From contig NZ_LMIJ01000044.1 in NCBI RefSeq assembly GCF_001428665.1, forward strand, positions 59,324 to 93,288: DNA of 33,965 bases, in the 5' to 3' direction. Source of the stretch: Acidovorax sp. Root219 (GTDB lineage Bacteria > Pseudomonadota > Gammaproteobacteria > Burkholderiales > Burkholderiaceae_C). Shown here piece by piece: positions 1-8,246 of the stretch. The position numbers were made by a program, and so were the translations under genes. Position 1 is the stretch's first letter. The number at the start of each line of letters is the position of its first letter. The notes under the pieces were generated by a model that was not told the DNA's origin, made no database searches, and worked only from the letters and a program-made list of their open reading frames with translations.

Positions 1-8
1 TTATTTGC

Positions 9-39
9 GGGACAGAACACTAGCCTGCGGTCCCTTTTT
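9..39 (+). terminator. Hairpin plus T-run upstream of xylH
   Basis: A 5-bp GC-rich stem (gggac at 9-13, gtccc at 30-34) with a 16-nt loop is followed directly by five T. It lies just before the xylH ribosome-binding site. Such hairpins between a binding-protein gene and its permease gene often cause partial termination or protect the upstream mRNA; this role is inferred because the upstream gene is outside the window. The stem is short, so confidence is limited. Confidence 0.35.
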
Positions 40-59
40 GTTTCTGGTGGAGTGCGCTT

Positions 60-1250
60 GTGAGTCCTGTTCCCAATGCCCTCAGGCAGTTGGCCATCGA
101 TTGGCGGCTGGTGCTGATGGGGGTGGTCCTGGTGGCCACGGCCATCGTGTTCAACATCCTCTCCGGCGGCCTGTTCCTGTCGCCCGAGAATCTCTACAAC
201 ATTGCCCAGCAGACCGCGGTGGTCGGCATCGTGGCCACGGTGGTGGTGCTGGTCATCGTCGCTCGCCACATCGATCTGTCGGTCGGCTCGGTCATGGGCT
301 TTGTGGGTGTGCTGATCGCCACGCTGATGTACACCGCCGGCTGGCACTGGGTCGAGGCCTCCCTCGCCGGGCTGGCCGTCGCCATCGGCGTATCGCTTTA
401 CCAGGGTGCGCTCACGGCAATGCTGGGGGTGCCGTCTTTCGTGGTCACGCTGGGTGGGCTGATGTCGTTTCGCGGCGCGGCCTTTCTGGTGGCCGATGGC
501 AAGACCCAACCGGTCAGCGACGCCTTCTTTCAAAGGCTGGGCGGCGGTTTTGATGGCGCCATCGGCGTGCAGGCCAGCTGGTGGCTGGCGCTGGCTCTGG
601 TCGTGGCCATGGGGGTCAAGACCTGGCTGCGGCGCCGGGCCAAGGCTGCGTATGGTGTGCCCAGCCCGCCGCTGTGGCTGGATGCCCTGGTGGCCGCCGT
701 GCCAGCGTTGATTGCCGTGGCTTTTGTCGCCACGATGAACGCCTACCAGATCCCCACCAAGGACGCGCCCCAGGGCGTGCCGATCCCCGTGCTGATCTGG
801 GGCGGCGTGGCCGTGGTGCTGTCGTTCATCGTGCGCCGCACACGTTTTGGCCGCTATGTGTTTGCCATGGGTGGCAACCCCGAGGCCGCCGCGCTGGTCG
901 GTATTCCGGTGCGTCGCGTCACCCTGATGCTGTTTGCGCTGATGGGGGTTCTCATCACCATCGCGGCCATGGTGTCCATTGCACGGCTGAACGCGGGCAC
1001 CAATTCACTGGGCACGGGCATGGAGCTGTTTGTGATCGCCGCGGCCGTGATCGGCGGCACGGCGCTCTCCGGCGGCAGTGGTTCCATTCTGGGATCGGTG
1101 CTGGGCGCGCTCATCATGCAAAGCATCGACAGCGGCCTGTTGTTGCTGGACATCTCGATTGGCCTGCGCTACGTGATCATCGGCCAGGTCCTGATTGCCG
1201 CCGTGGTGTTCGATGTGGTCTATCGCCGCATGACGGGAGACGCTGCATGA
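60..1250 (+). CDS. xylH: Sugar ABC transporter permease, XylH-like (D-xylose)
   Basis: Inner-membrane permease of a sugar ABC importer, 396 aa. The sequence alternates hydrophobic helices and short loops through its length. It carries the family segment HIDLSVGS after about residue 75 and a cytoplasmic GIPVRR stretch near residue 285, typical of the BPD_transp_2 (RbsC/XylH) family, where the ATPase docks. Xylose specificity is inferred from the downstream xylulokinase and xylose isomerase genes. The start is GTG at 60, supported by a GGTGGAG ribosome-binding site at 46-52. The stop overlaps the next gene by four bases (ATGA), suggesting translational coupling. The length is close to that of E. 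coli XylH. The periplasmic binding protein (XylF) is not in the window and presumably lies just upstream. Confidence 0.85.
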   Translation: MSPVPNALRQLAIDWRLVLMGVVLVATAIVFNILSGGLFLSPENLYNIAQQTAVVGIVATVVVLVIVARHIDLSVGSVMGFVGVLIATLMYTAGWHWVEASLAGLAVAIGVSLYQGALTAMLGVPSFVVTLGGLMSFRGAAFLVADGKTQPVSDAFFQRLGGGFDGAIGVQASWWLALALVVAMGVKTWLRRRAKAAYGVPSPPLWLDALVAAVPALIAVAFVATMNAYQIPTKDAPQGVPIPVLIWGGVAVVLSFIVRRTRFGRYVFAMGGNPEAAALVGIPVRRVTLMLFALMGVLITIAAMVSIARLNAGTNSLGTGMELFVIAAAVIGGTALSGGSGSILGSVLGALIMQSIDSGLLLLDISIGLRYVIIGQVLIAAVVFDVVYRRMTGDAA

Positions 1251-2011
1251 ACGCGCCCCTGGTGGAAATGCGCCACATCGGCAAGTCGTTTGGCGGCGTG
1301 AAGGCGGTAAACGATGTCAGTCTGAACCTGCACCCGGGCGAGGTGGTCGCCTTGCTGGGGCACAACGGTGCAGGCAAGTCCACGCTGATGAAGATGCTGG
1401 CGGGCGCCTACCCGATCGACAGCGGAGAGGTGCTGGTGCAGGGGCAAAAATCCCACATCCGTACGCCCGTCGATGCCCAGCGCCTCGGCATCGAATCGAT
1501 CTACCAGACGCTGGCGCTGGCCGACAACCTGGACGCAGTGGCCAACCTGTTCCTGGGGCGTGAGCTGCTCACACCCTGGCGCACGCTGGACGACCACCGC
1601 ATGGACGCCGAAGCGCGCAAGGTGTTCGAGCGCCTGAACAAGAACTTTCGCAACGTGCGCACGCCGGTGCGGCGCCTGTCGGGCGGCCAGCGCCAGGTGG
1701 TGGCGATATCGCGCGCCATCTACTTCAACGCGCGCATCCTGATCATGGACGAGCCCACTGCCGCACTCGGTCCTGAGGAAACCGCGATGGTGGGCAACCT
1801 CGTGCGCCAGCTCAAGGCCGAGGGCGTGGGTATCTTCCTGATCACCCACGACATGCCCGACGTGTTCGGGCTCAGCGACCGCCTGGCGGTGATGAAGAAC
1901 GGGCGCCTGGTAGGCACCTACCGCACGGCCGAGGTTACCGAGGACGAGGTTCTGGGCATGATCATCGCCGGCAAGCAACCCGAGGGAAAAGCGCAGGCCC
2001 ACAGCCTTTGA
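1247..2011 (+). CDS. Sugar ABC transporter ATP-binding protein, single-domain
   Basis: Cytoplasmic ATPase that would energise the upstream permease, 254 aa. One complete nucleotide-binding domain is visible: Walker A GHNGAGKST at residues 38-46, signature LSGGQ at 144-148, Walker B ILIMDE at 164-169 and the switch histidine H201 in ITHD. E. coli XylG and RbsA are about 500 aa with two tandem ABC domains; this protein has only one, like the fructose ATPase FrcA of rhizobia, and would have to work as a homodimer. There is no sign of a frameshift: the frame closes cleanly and the next gene starts 25 bp later. The ATG overlaps the permease stop. The substrate is inferred from context; xylG-like by position. 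Confidence 0.85.
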   Translation: MNAPLVEMRHIGKSFGGVKAVNDVSLNLHPGEVVALLGHNGAGKSTLMKMLAGAYPIDSGEVLVQGQKSHIRTPVDAQRLGIESIYQTLALADNLDAVANLFLGRELLTPWRTLDDHRMDAEARKVFERLNKNFRNVRTPVRRLSGGQRQVVAISRAIYFNARILIMDEPTAALGPEETAMVGNLVRQLKAEGVGIFLITHDMPDVFGLSDRLAVMKNGRLVGTYRTAEVTEDEVLGMIIAGKQPEGKAQAHSL

Positions 2012-2036
2012 AAACCGGCGCTCCGAAGACCACACC

Positions 2037-3212
2037 ATGAAAACCACCGGCGACCAGCAACTTGTCAAACGGATCAACCGCAGCGTGCTCCTGCGGTTGC
2101 TGCGCCAGCGGGGCGGCCTGTCGCGCGCGCAACTGGCCAGCGAGAGCGGCCTGACCAAGTCGACCGTGAGCCTGCTGGTGCGCGAGTTGATCGAAGAGGG
2201 CTGGATCACCGAAACCAGCCTGGCAGCCGCACAGGGCCTTGGCCGCCCTTCCACACCCTTGCAGCTGGACGGCAGCCGCCGCGCCATGCTGGGCGTGGAG
2301 ATCGGGGTCGAGTCGCTGCGCGTGGTGGGTGTGTCGCTCACGGGCGAGGTGCTGTGGTCTGCCGAGGAGCCCCTGGCCGACCGCGCGCCTGGAGCGGTGT
2401 GCGGCCAGGTTGCGGCCCTGGTGGTGCGCGCGCATGGCGAACTGGCGGCCAGGCCGGTGCTGGTCTCTGGCATGGGCATCGGTGTGCCCGGCGCGTTCGA
2501 CGAGGCCACCGGCACCATCCGTTTCGCGCCCAACCTGGGCTGGCGCGATGTAGCCTTCCAGCCGATGATGGCACGCGCCCTGGCCGAGGCTGGCTGCCCG
2601 TCGGTGGCTATGCATGTGCAAAACGAAGCCGACACCGCCGCGCTCAGCGAATACGAGTTTGCAGGCGGTGAGGCGACGGATTCGCTGATCTTCGTGACCT
2701 GCGGCGTGGGCGTGGGCGCTGGCATCGTGCTCAACGACCGCCTGTTCACCGGGCTGCAGGGCATGGCTGGCGAAATCGGCCACAGCATTGTGCAGATCGA
2801 CGGACCGGCGTGCTCCTGCGGACGCAAGGGGTGTGCCGAAACCTTTCTTGGCGCCCGCGCTCTGGAGCGGCAGGCCGAGCCAGCGCGCGGCGGCGTCTAC
2901 CTGGGCGTGGTGCTGCAAAACCTGTGGACCACCTTCAACCCGGGCGCACTGGTCGTCGGTGGACCCTCCTGCGAGCGCTATCCCGACATCCTGCGCGTGG
3001 CCCGAGAAACGCTGCAGGGCTATGCGGCCAGCGCAGGCATGGCCGCGCCCAAGGTGCGTTCGGCCCGCTACGGGCTGCTGGCCTCGGCCGTCGGCGCGGC
3101 CGCACTGGTGCTGCACCACGAGCTTCGGCCCATGCATGCGCCTGCGGTCACCGCGCCACCGGACGAGCCCGAACACCGACAGGGCGAAGCAGCGCCCCAG
3201 TTCCTTCACTGA
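2037..3212 (+). CDS. xylR: ROK-family transcriptional repressor, XylR-type
   Basis: Probable xylose-responsive repressor of this operon, 391 aa. Residues about 10-60 form a winged helix-turn-helix (SRAQLASESGLTKSTVSLLV region), followed by a ROK sugar-kinase-like domain. The ROK zinc site is present: C259, C261 and C266 in the CxCGxxGCxE motif, with the GEIGHS segment upstream. The stretch between that motif and the next conserved segment (YLGVVLQNLW...NP) is only about 20 residues, roughly 40 shorter than in NagC-like proteins, so part of the effector domain is missing. The C-terminal tail from about residue 365 is low-complexity and Pro-rich. It sits inside the operon it would control. No operator can be seen because the main promoter is outside the window. 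No clear ribosome-binding site precedes ATG 2037. Confidence 0.8.
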   Translation: MKTTGDQQLVKRINRSVLLRLLRQRGGLSRAQLASESGLTKSTVSLLVRELIEEGWITETSLAAAQGLGRPSTPLQLDGSRRAMLGVEIGVESLRVVGVSLTGEVLWSAEEPLADRAPGAVCGQVAALVVRAHGELAARPVLVSGMGIGVPGAFDEATGTIRFAPNLGWRDVAFQPMMARALAEAGCPSVAMHVQNEADTAALSEYEFAGGEATDSLIFVTCGVGVGAGIVLNDRLFTGLQGMAGEIGHSIVQIDGPACSCGRKGCAETFLGARALERQAEPARGGVYLGVVLQNLWTTFNPGALVVGGPSCERYPDILRVARETLQGYAASAGMAAPKVRSARYGLLASAVGAAALVLHHELRPMHAPAVTAPPDEPEHRQGEAAPQFLH

Positions 3213-3228
3213 TTGATTGCAACAACCC

Positions 3229-4677
3229 ATGTACATCGGCATCGACATTGGCACCTCCGAAGTCAAGGCCCTGCTGCTGGGGCCTGACCAGTGCGTGGTG
3301 GGCTCGGCGGGCGTGGCCCTCACGGTGTCGCGGCCCCACCCGGGCCACAGCGAGCAGGACCCCGCTGACTGGTGGGGCGCCACGCAGGCGGCCCTGGCCA
3401 GCCTGCAGGCGGCGCACCCGGGCGAGTATGCGGCGACGCAAGCCATCGGCCTCTCGGGCCAGATGCATGGCGCCGTGCTGCTGGATGCGCAAGACCGCGT
3501 ATTGCGGCCCGCGATCCTCTGGAACGACACGCGCAGCGCCGCAGAGTGCAGCGAGATGATGCACGAGCTTGCGGCCCTGAGCGATCTGGGCGGCAGCCTC
3601 GCGATGCCGGGCTTCACCGCGCCCAAGCTGCGCTGGGTCGCGCGCCACGAGCCCGAGGTGTTCCGGCGCGTGGCCAGGGTGTTGCTGCCCAAGGACTATG
3701 TGCGCCTGATGCTGACAGGGGAACACGCCAGCGACATGTCGGACGCCAGCGGCACGCTCTGGCTTGATGTGCGGCGCCGTGACTGGTCCGACCCCCTTCT
3801 GGCGTTGACTGGCCTTTCGCGCCGGCACATGCCCCGGCTCGTTGAAGGCAGCGAGGTCAGCGGGCGGCTGCGGGCCGAGGTCGCGCAGTCGCTGGGCCTG
3901 CGGCCTGGCACCGTGGTGGCGGGTGGTGCGGGCGACAACGCGGCCAGCGCCGTGGGCATGGGCGCGGTGCAGCCAGGCCAGGGGTTCCTGTCGCTGGGCA
4001 CCAGCGGCGTGCTGTTCGTGGTCACGCCCACTTACCAGCCCAACGCCGCCAGCGCCACGCATGCGTTCTGCCATGCCGTGCCCGGCCGCTGGCACCAGAT
4101 GAGTGTGATGCTCGCGGCGGCCAGCGCGCTGCAGTGGGTCGCGAAGCTGCTGGGTACGCCCCATGTCGAAGACGTGGCGGCACGCGCGGCGGCGCTGGAT
4201 GCTGCGTGCCGAGAGGCCGCACCACTGTTCCTGCCGTACCTCAGCGGCGAGCGCACGCCCCACAACGACGCCGGTGTGCGGGGCAGCTTCCACGGCCTGG
4301 ACTTCGATACCGATGCCGCGCGCCTGGGCTACGCGGTGATGGAAGGCGTGGGCTTTGGCTTGCGCGATGGCTTGGCCGCATTGAACGCCGCCGGCAGCGA
4401 GGTCACGCGCCTGTCGCTGGTGGGCGGCGGCGCCCGCAGCGCCTTCTGGGCCCAGATGCTGGCCAGCGCGCTCGATGTGGAGATCGTCACCCACGGTGGT
4501 TCGGCCGTCGGCGGCGCCCTGGGCGCCGCCCGCCTGGGCGCCTTGAGCGCGGGGGTCCCGATGGCCTCCACCTGCCTGCCTCCCCCCGTGGACACCGTCT
4601 ACCAGCCCGACCCGGGCGAGAGCGCGCTGCTGGCGCCTCGCCATGCCCTGTTCCGCAGCCTGTACCGCAGGCCCTGA
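3229..4677 (+). CDS. xylB: Xylulokinase
   Basis: FGGY-family kinase that phosphorylates D-xylulose to D-xylulose 5-phosphate in the cytoplasm, 482 aa. The N-terminal MYIGIDIGTS holds D6 and the phosphate-binding loop; QMHG near residue 82 is the substrate segment. D236 in GAGDNA matches the catalytic aspartate of E. coli XylB (D233), and LSLGTSG follows. Length is normal (E. coli 484 aa). I chose ATG 3229 because it gives the canonical N-terminus; an in-frame TTG lies at 3217. No good ribosome-binding site is visible, so coupling to the repressor gene 16 bp upstream is likely. xylA follows after 20 bp. Confidence 0.93.
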   Translation: MYIGIDIGTSEVKALLLGPDQCVVGSAGVALTVSRPHPGHSEQDPADWWGATQAALASLQAAHPGEYAATQAIGLSGQMHGAVLLDAQDRVLRPAILWNDTRSAAECSEMMHELAALSDLGGSLAMPGFTAPKLRWVARHEPEVFRRVARVLLPKDYVRLMLTGEHASDMSDASGTLWLDVRRRDWSDPLLALTGLSRRHMPRLVEGSEVSGRLRAEVAQSLGLRPGTVVAGGAGDNAASAVGMGAVQPGQGFLSLGTSGVLFVVTPTYQPNAASATHAFCHAVPGRWHQMSVMLAAASALQWVAKLLGTPHVEDVAARAAALDAACREAAPLFLPYLSGERTPHNDAGVRGSFHGLDFDTDAARLGYAVMEGVGFGLRDGLAALNAAGSEVTRLSLVGGGARSAFWAQMLASALDVEIVTHGGSAVGGALGAARLGALSAGVPMASTCLPPPVDTVYQPDPGESALLAPRHALFRSLYRRP

Positions 4678-4697
4678 CGTCCTTAGCCGAGAAACCC

Positions 4698-6014
4698 ATG
4701 AGCACCTACTTTTCCGACATTGCCCCCATCGCCTACGAGGGCCCTGAGTCTTCCAACCCGCTGGCCTTCAAGTGGTACGACAAAGACCGCCTGGTGCTGG
4801 GCAAGCGCATGGAGGAGCACCTGCGTTTTGCCGTCTGCTACTGGCACAGCTTCTGCTGGAACGGGTTCGACCCTTTCGGCTACGACGGCACCTTCGAGCG
4901 TCCTTGGCAGCGCACGGCCGACCCCATGGCCGCTGCGCGCATGAAGGCCGATGCGGCGTTTGACTTCTTTGTGCGCCTGGGCGCGCCGTACTACTGTTTT
5001 CACGACCGCGACGTGGCGCCCGAGGGCAGCACACCCCGCGAGAGCGTGAACCACCTGCACGAGATGGTCGATGTGCTGCAGGCCAAGCAGGCCGAGACCG
5101 GCATGAAGCTGCTGTGGGGCACGGCCAACCTGTTCAGCCACCGCCGCTTCATGTCCGGCGCCTCGACCAACCCCGACCCCGAAATCTTTGCCCTGGCTGC
5201 CCTGCAGGTGAAAGAGGCGATGGACGCGACGCTCAAGCTGGGCGGCGAGAACTATGTACTGTGGGGTGGCCGCGAGGGCTATGAGACCCTGCTCAACACC
5301 CGCGTGGGCCACGAGCTGGACCAGATGGGCCGCTTCTTGAACATGGTGGTGGAGTACAAGCACAAGATCGGCTTCAAGGGCCCGATCCTGATCGAGCCCA
5401 AGCCGCGCGAACCCTCCAAGCACCAGTACGACTTTGACACCGCCACGGTCTATGGCTTCCTGGCCCGCTATGGGCTGGACAAGGAGATCAAGGTCAACAT
5501 CGAGGCCAACCACGCCACGCTGTCGGGCCACAGCTTCGAGCACGAGATCGCCACCGCCATTGACCTGGGCATTTTCGGCTCGATCGACATGAACCGCGGT
5601 GACATGCAGTGCGGCTGGGACACCGACCAATTCCCCAACAACATCCCCGAGACGGCCCTGGCCCTGTACCTGATCCTTCAGGCCGGCGGTTTCACCACCG
5701 GGGGCCTGAACTTCGACGCCAAGGTGCGGCGACAGTCGCTGGACGCCGAGGACATGTTCCACGGCCACATCGGCGGCATGGATGTCTCGGCCCGGGCGCT
5801 GCTGATTGCCGAGAAAATGATCACCGACGGGCGCCTGGCCCGCCATGTCGATGCCCGCTACGCCGGCTGGGGTGATGCGTTTGGCCAGGACCTGCTGGCC
5901 GGCCGGCTGGGGCTGGACGAGGTGGCGGCCCGTGCGCTGCAGCGCAACCAGGACACGCGGCCGGTTTCCGGGCGGCAGGAGCTGCTCGAGAATCTGCTCA
6001 ACAGCTATCTTTGA
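4698..6014 (+). CDS. xylA: Xylose isomerase
   Basis: Metal-dependent aldose-ketose isomerase converting D-xylose to D-xylulose, 438 aa, close to the 440 aa of E. coli XylA. Active-site features are visible: H102 and D105 in FHDRDVAPEG, metal ligand E233 and catalytic K235 in IEPKPREPSKHQYD, and a downstream HATLSGHSFEHE metal-ligand segment with MNRGDMQCGWDTDQ. It is the longer class II type (KWYDKDRLVLGKRMEEHLRF N-terminal part). It follows xylB by 20 bp and precedes the Gfo/Idh/MocA gene by 26 bp, so one transcript is likely. Confidence 0.96.
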   Translation: MSTYFSDIAPIAYEGPESSNPLAFKWYDKDRLVLGKRMEEHLRFAVCYWHSFCWNGFDPFGYDGTFERPWQRTADPMAAARMKADAAFDFFVRLGAPYYCFHDRDVAPEGSTPRESVNHLHEMVDVLQAKQAETGMKLLWGTANLFSHRRFMSGASTNPDPEIFALAALQVKEAMDATLKLGGENYVLWGGREGYETLLNTRVGHELDQMGRFLNMVVEYKHKIGFKGPILIEPKPREPSKHQYDFDTATVYGFLARYGLDKEIKVNIEANHATLSGHSFEHEIATAIDLGIFGSIDMNRGDMQCGWDTDQFPNNIPETALALYLILQAGGFTTGGLNFDAKVRRQSLDAEDMFHGHIGGMDVSARALLIAEKMITDGRLARHVDARYAGWGDAFGQDLLAGRLGLDEVAARALQRNQDTRPVSGRQELLENLLNSYL

Positions 6015-6040
6015 CCCGCCGTTGTGAACGGGGAGTGCCC

Positions 6041-7045
6041 ATGAAACCCGTGGTGTGGGGTGTTCTGAGTACGGCCAGGATCGGCATCCAGCAGGTGATT
6101 CCCGCCATGCGGGCCAGCCCGCTGGTAGAGCTGCGCGCGATCGCTTCGCGCTCCCTGTCTGCTGCCGAGGGGGCTGCGCGGTCGCTGGACATTGCCCAGG
6201 CCTACGGTAGCTACGAAGAACTGCTGGCCGACCCGGCCATCGAGGCGATCTACAACCCCCTGCCCAACCACCTGCATGTGCCGCTGACCCTGCAGGCGGC
6301 GGCCGCTGGCAAGCATGTGCTGTGCGAGAAGCCGGTGGCGCTCAGCGCAGCAGAGGCCGAGTTGCTCAGGGCCGCCAGTCGCCGCGTGCACATCGAGGAG
6401 GCCTTCATGGTGCGCCACCACCCGCAGTGGCTGCGCGCCCGCGAACTGGTGCGCGCGGGGCGCATTGGCACGCCCCAGGCGGTACAGGTGTTCTTCTCGT
6501 ACTTCAACGACGATCCGGGCAACATCCGCAACCAGCCCGGCATCGGCGGTGGGGCGCTGTTCGACATTGGTTGCTATGCGGTTCTGGCGGGACGCTATCT
6601 GTTCGAGTGCGAGCCTTTGCGCGCCGTTTCGCTGGTAGACCGCGACCCGCAACTGGGGACCGACCGGCTCACCAGCGCACTGCTGGATTTTGGCTCCGGC
6701 AGGCAGGCGGCATTCACGGTCTCGACGCAGAGCGCCCGGTTTCAAAGGGTTCAGGTAGTGGGCACGCGCGGGCGCATCGAACTGTTCATCCCCTTCAATG
6801 CGGTGCGGGGCGGCGAGATGCGCTTGGCGGTGGACGACGGCGGTCAGCCCGATGGCAGCGGCATCACCGTCGAAACCCTGCCGGCCTGCGACCAGTACCG
6901 GCTGCAGGTAGAGGCTTTTTCCCGCCGGGTACGCGGCGCAGCGGGGCCGCAGGCCGATGGTGTTGATGACGCGGTGGCCCAGGCGCGGGTGATGGATGCC
7001 CTGTGGCTGTCCGAGCGCACGGGGCGCTGGGAGCCGGTGGACTAG
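6041..7045 (+). CDS. Gfo/Idh/MocA oxidoreductase, possible D-xylose 1-dehydrogenase (NADP+)
   Basis: NAD(P)-dependent sugar oxidoreductase, 334 aa, last gene of the xyl operon. It starts with a Rossmann motif (GVLSTARIG), has YNPLPNHLH and the family-defining EKPVAL motif, and an AFMVRHHPQ segment as in dihydrodiol dehydrogenase/D-xylose 1-dehydrogenase relatives. By similarity of these motifs it may oxidise D-xylose to xylonolactone, or act on another aldose; this is inference. ATG 6041 is chosen because GGGGAG at 6030-6035 is a good ribosome-binding site, whereas the longer in-frame start at 6011 overlaps xylA. No terminator is obvious in the 160-bp convergent gap that follows. Confidence 0.8.
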   Translation: MKPVVWGVLSTARIGIQQVIPAMRASPLVELRAIASRSLSAAEGAARSLDIAQAYGSYEELLADPAIEAIYNPLPNHLHVPLTLQAAAAGKHVLCEKPVALSAAEAELLRAASRRVHIEEAFMVRHHPQWLRARELVRAGRIGTPQAVQVFFSYFNDDPGNIRNQPGIGGGALFDIGCYAVLAGRYLFECEPLRAVSLVDRDPQLGTDRLTSALLDFGSGRQAAFTVSTQSARFQRVQVVGTRGRIELFIPFNAVRGGEMRLAVDDGGQPDGSGITVETLPACDQYRLQVEAFSRRVRGAAGPQADGVDDAVAQARVMDALWLSERTGRWEPVD

Positions 7046-7205
7046 CATGCGCGACAGAGGGCGCATCGGCTGCAACGCCCGATAGCCGGTGTTGTCAGGT
7101 TTTACCTCCGACCTGCGGGGGACTACCCTGCGTTTATCGGTACTGCGGAGTGTCCCGTCCCCTGCGCAAATGCCCGATGGACCGCGCGGGCCACCGGCAC
7201 TCCGG

Positions 7206-8198
7206 TTACTCCGGCTGAATCCCCGCCTCCTTGACCACCTTGCCCCATTTGAGCAGGTCCGACTTGATCAGCGCCGCATACTCCTGCGGCGTGCCGCCCT
7301 GGATCTCGATGCCGGCGGCCTCCAGCTTGCTGCGCACGTCGGGCAGTTTGAGGGCGGCGTTGATCTCGGCGTTGAGTTTGGCGACGATGGCCTTGGGTGT
7401 GCCTGCAGGCGCGAGAAAGCCGCCGTTGGTGTTGGCGTCGTAGCCCTTGAGGCCCTGTTCGTCGGCCGTGGGCACATCGGGCAGGGCGGCGGTGCGCTTG
7501 CGCGTGGAAACCGCGATGGCGCGCACGTTGCCGCCCTTGACCTGGGCCTGGATGGCGCTGATGGTGTCGATGTACAGGGCCGTGCGGCCGGCCAGCAGGT
7601 CGGGGTGCGCGGCCGACGAGCCCTTGTAGGGCACCAGCAGCATCTGCGCGCTGCTGGCCATGCGGAACATCTCGGCGGCCATTTCCTGGGCGCTTCCCCG
7701 GCCCGAGGTGGCAACCTTGGCCTGGTCGGGGTTGGCCTTCATCCAGGCGATGAACTCGGGCAGCGTCTTCGCCGGGATCTGCGGGTAGATGGCGAAGACC
7801 AGCGGCACCTCGTGCGTGTAGACGATGGGCTCGAAGCTCTTTTCCGGGTCCCAGCCCAGGTTCTTGAACAGGTATTTGTTGATGTTGTGGCTGCCGCCCA
7901 CGATGCCGATGGTGTAGCCGTCGGGCGCGGCCTTGGCCAGCACGTCGGTGCCCAGGTTGTTCGAGGCGCCGGGCCGGTTGTCGACGATGACCGCCTGGCC
8001 CAGGGACGTGGCCAGCTTGTCGCCGACCACGCGGGCAATCGTGTCGATGGCGCCGCCGGGCGGCGCGGGCACGATGATCTTGATGGCGCGCGTGGGGTAG
8101 GCGGCCGCCTGGGCCGATGCCAGCTGTGGTGCGGCTGCCAGCAGGGCCAGCACCGCCGTGTGGGCCAGCGCCTTGAAGCGTGTGGATGTGGTTTGCAT
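7206..8198 (-). CDS. Bug/TctC-family tripartite tricarboxylate receptor
   Basis: Periplasmic solute-binding protein of the Bug (TctC) family, 330 aa. A signal peptide occupies about residues 1-29 and ends at an Ala-x-Ala-Gln junction (ASAQA). It is followed by the family hallmark YPTRAIKIIVPAPPGGAIDTIAR and VIVDNRPGASNN. Such receptors bind carboxylates, amino acids or aromatic acids and deliver them to a TctAB permease; no such permease gene lies in the window, so it is an orphan receptor. ATG 8198 is preceded by ACGGAGAC, a sequence shared with the other Bug gene and the SDR gene. It is the last gene of the five-gene minus-strand cluster, 48 bp after the SDR gene. Confidence 0.9.
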   Translation of the reverse strand: MQTTSTRFKALAHTAVLALLAAAPQLASAQAAAYPTRAIKIIVPAPPGGAIDTIARVVGDKLATSLGQAVIVDNRPGASNNLGTDVLAKAAPDGYTIGIVGGSHNINKYLFKNLGWDPEKSFEPIVYTHEVPLVFAIYPQIPAKTLPEFIAWMKANPDQAKVATSGRGSAQEMAAEMFRMASSAQMLLVPYKGSSAAHPDLLAGRTALYIDTISAIQAQVKGGNVRAIAVSTRKRTAALPDVPTADEQGLKGYDANTNGGFLAPAGTPKAIVAKLNAEINAALKLPDVRSKLEAAGIEIQGGTPQEYAALIKSDLLKWGKVVKEAGIQPE

Positions 8199-8246
8199 GG
8201 TGTTTGTCTCCGTTGTGGTCTTGTGGAATCGGGTCGTTGCCAGTCG

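Noticed and set aside
1220..5846. Long minus-strand open frames opposite the xyl genes (for example 1220-2827, 1962-3692, 3148-4644, 4683-5846)
   Set aside because: They are antisense to genes with complete motifs; their translations are His/Arg/Gly/Ala-rich without domains, as expected in GC-rich DNA.
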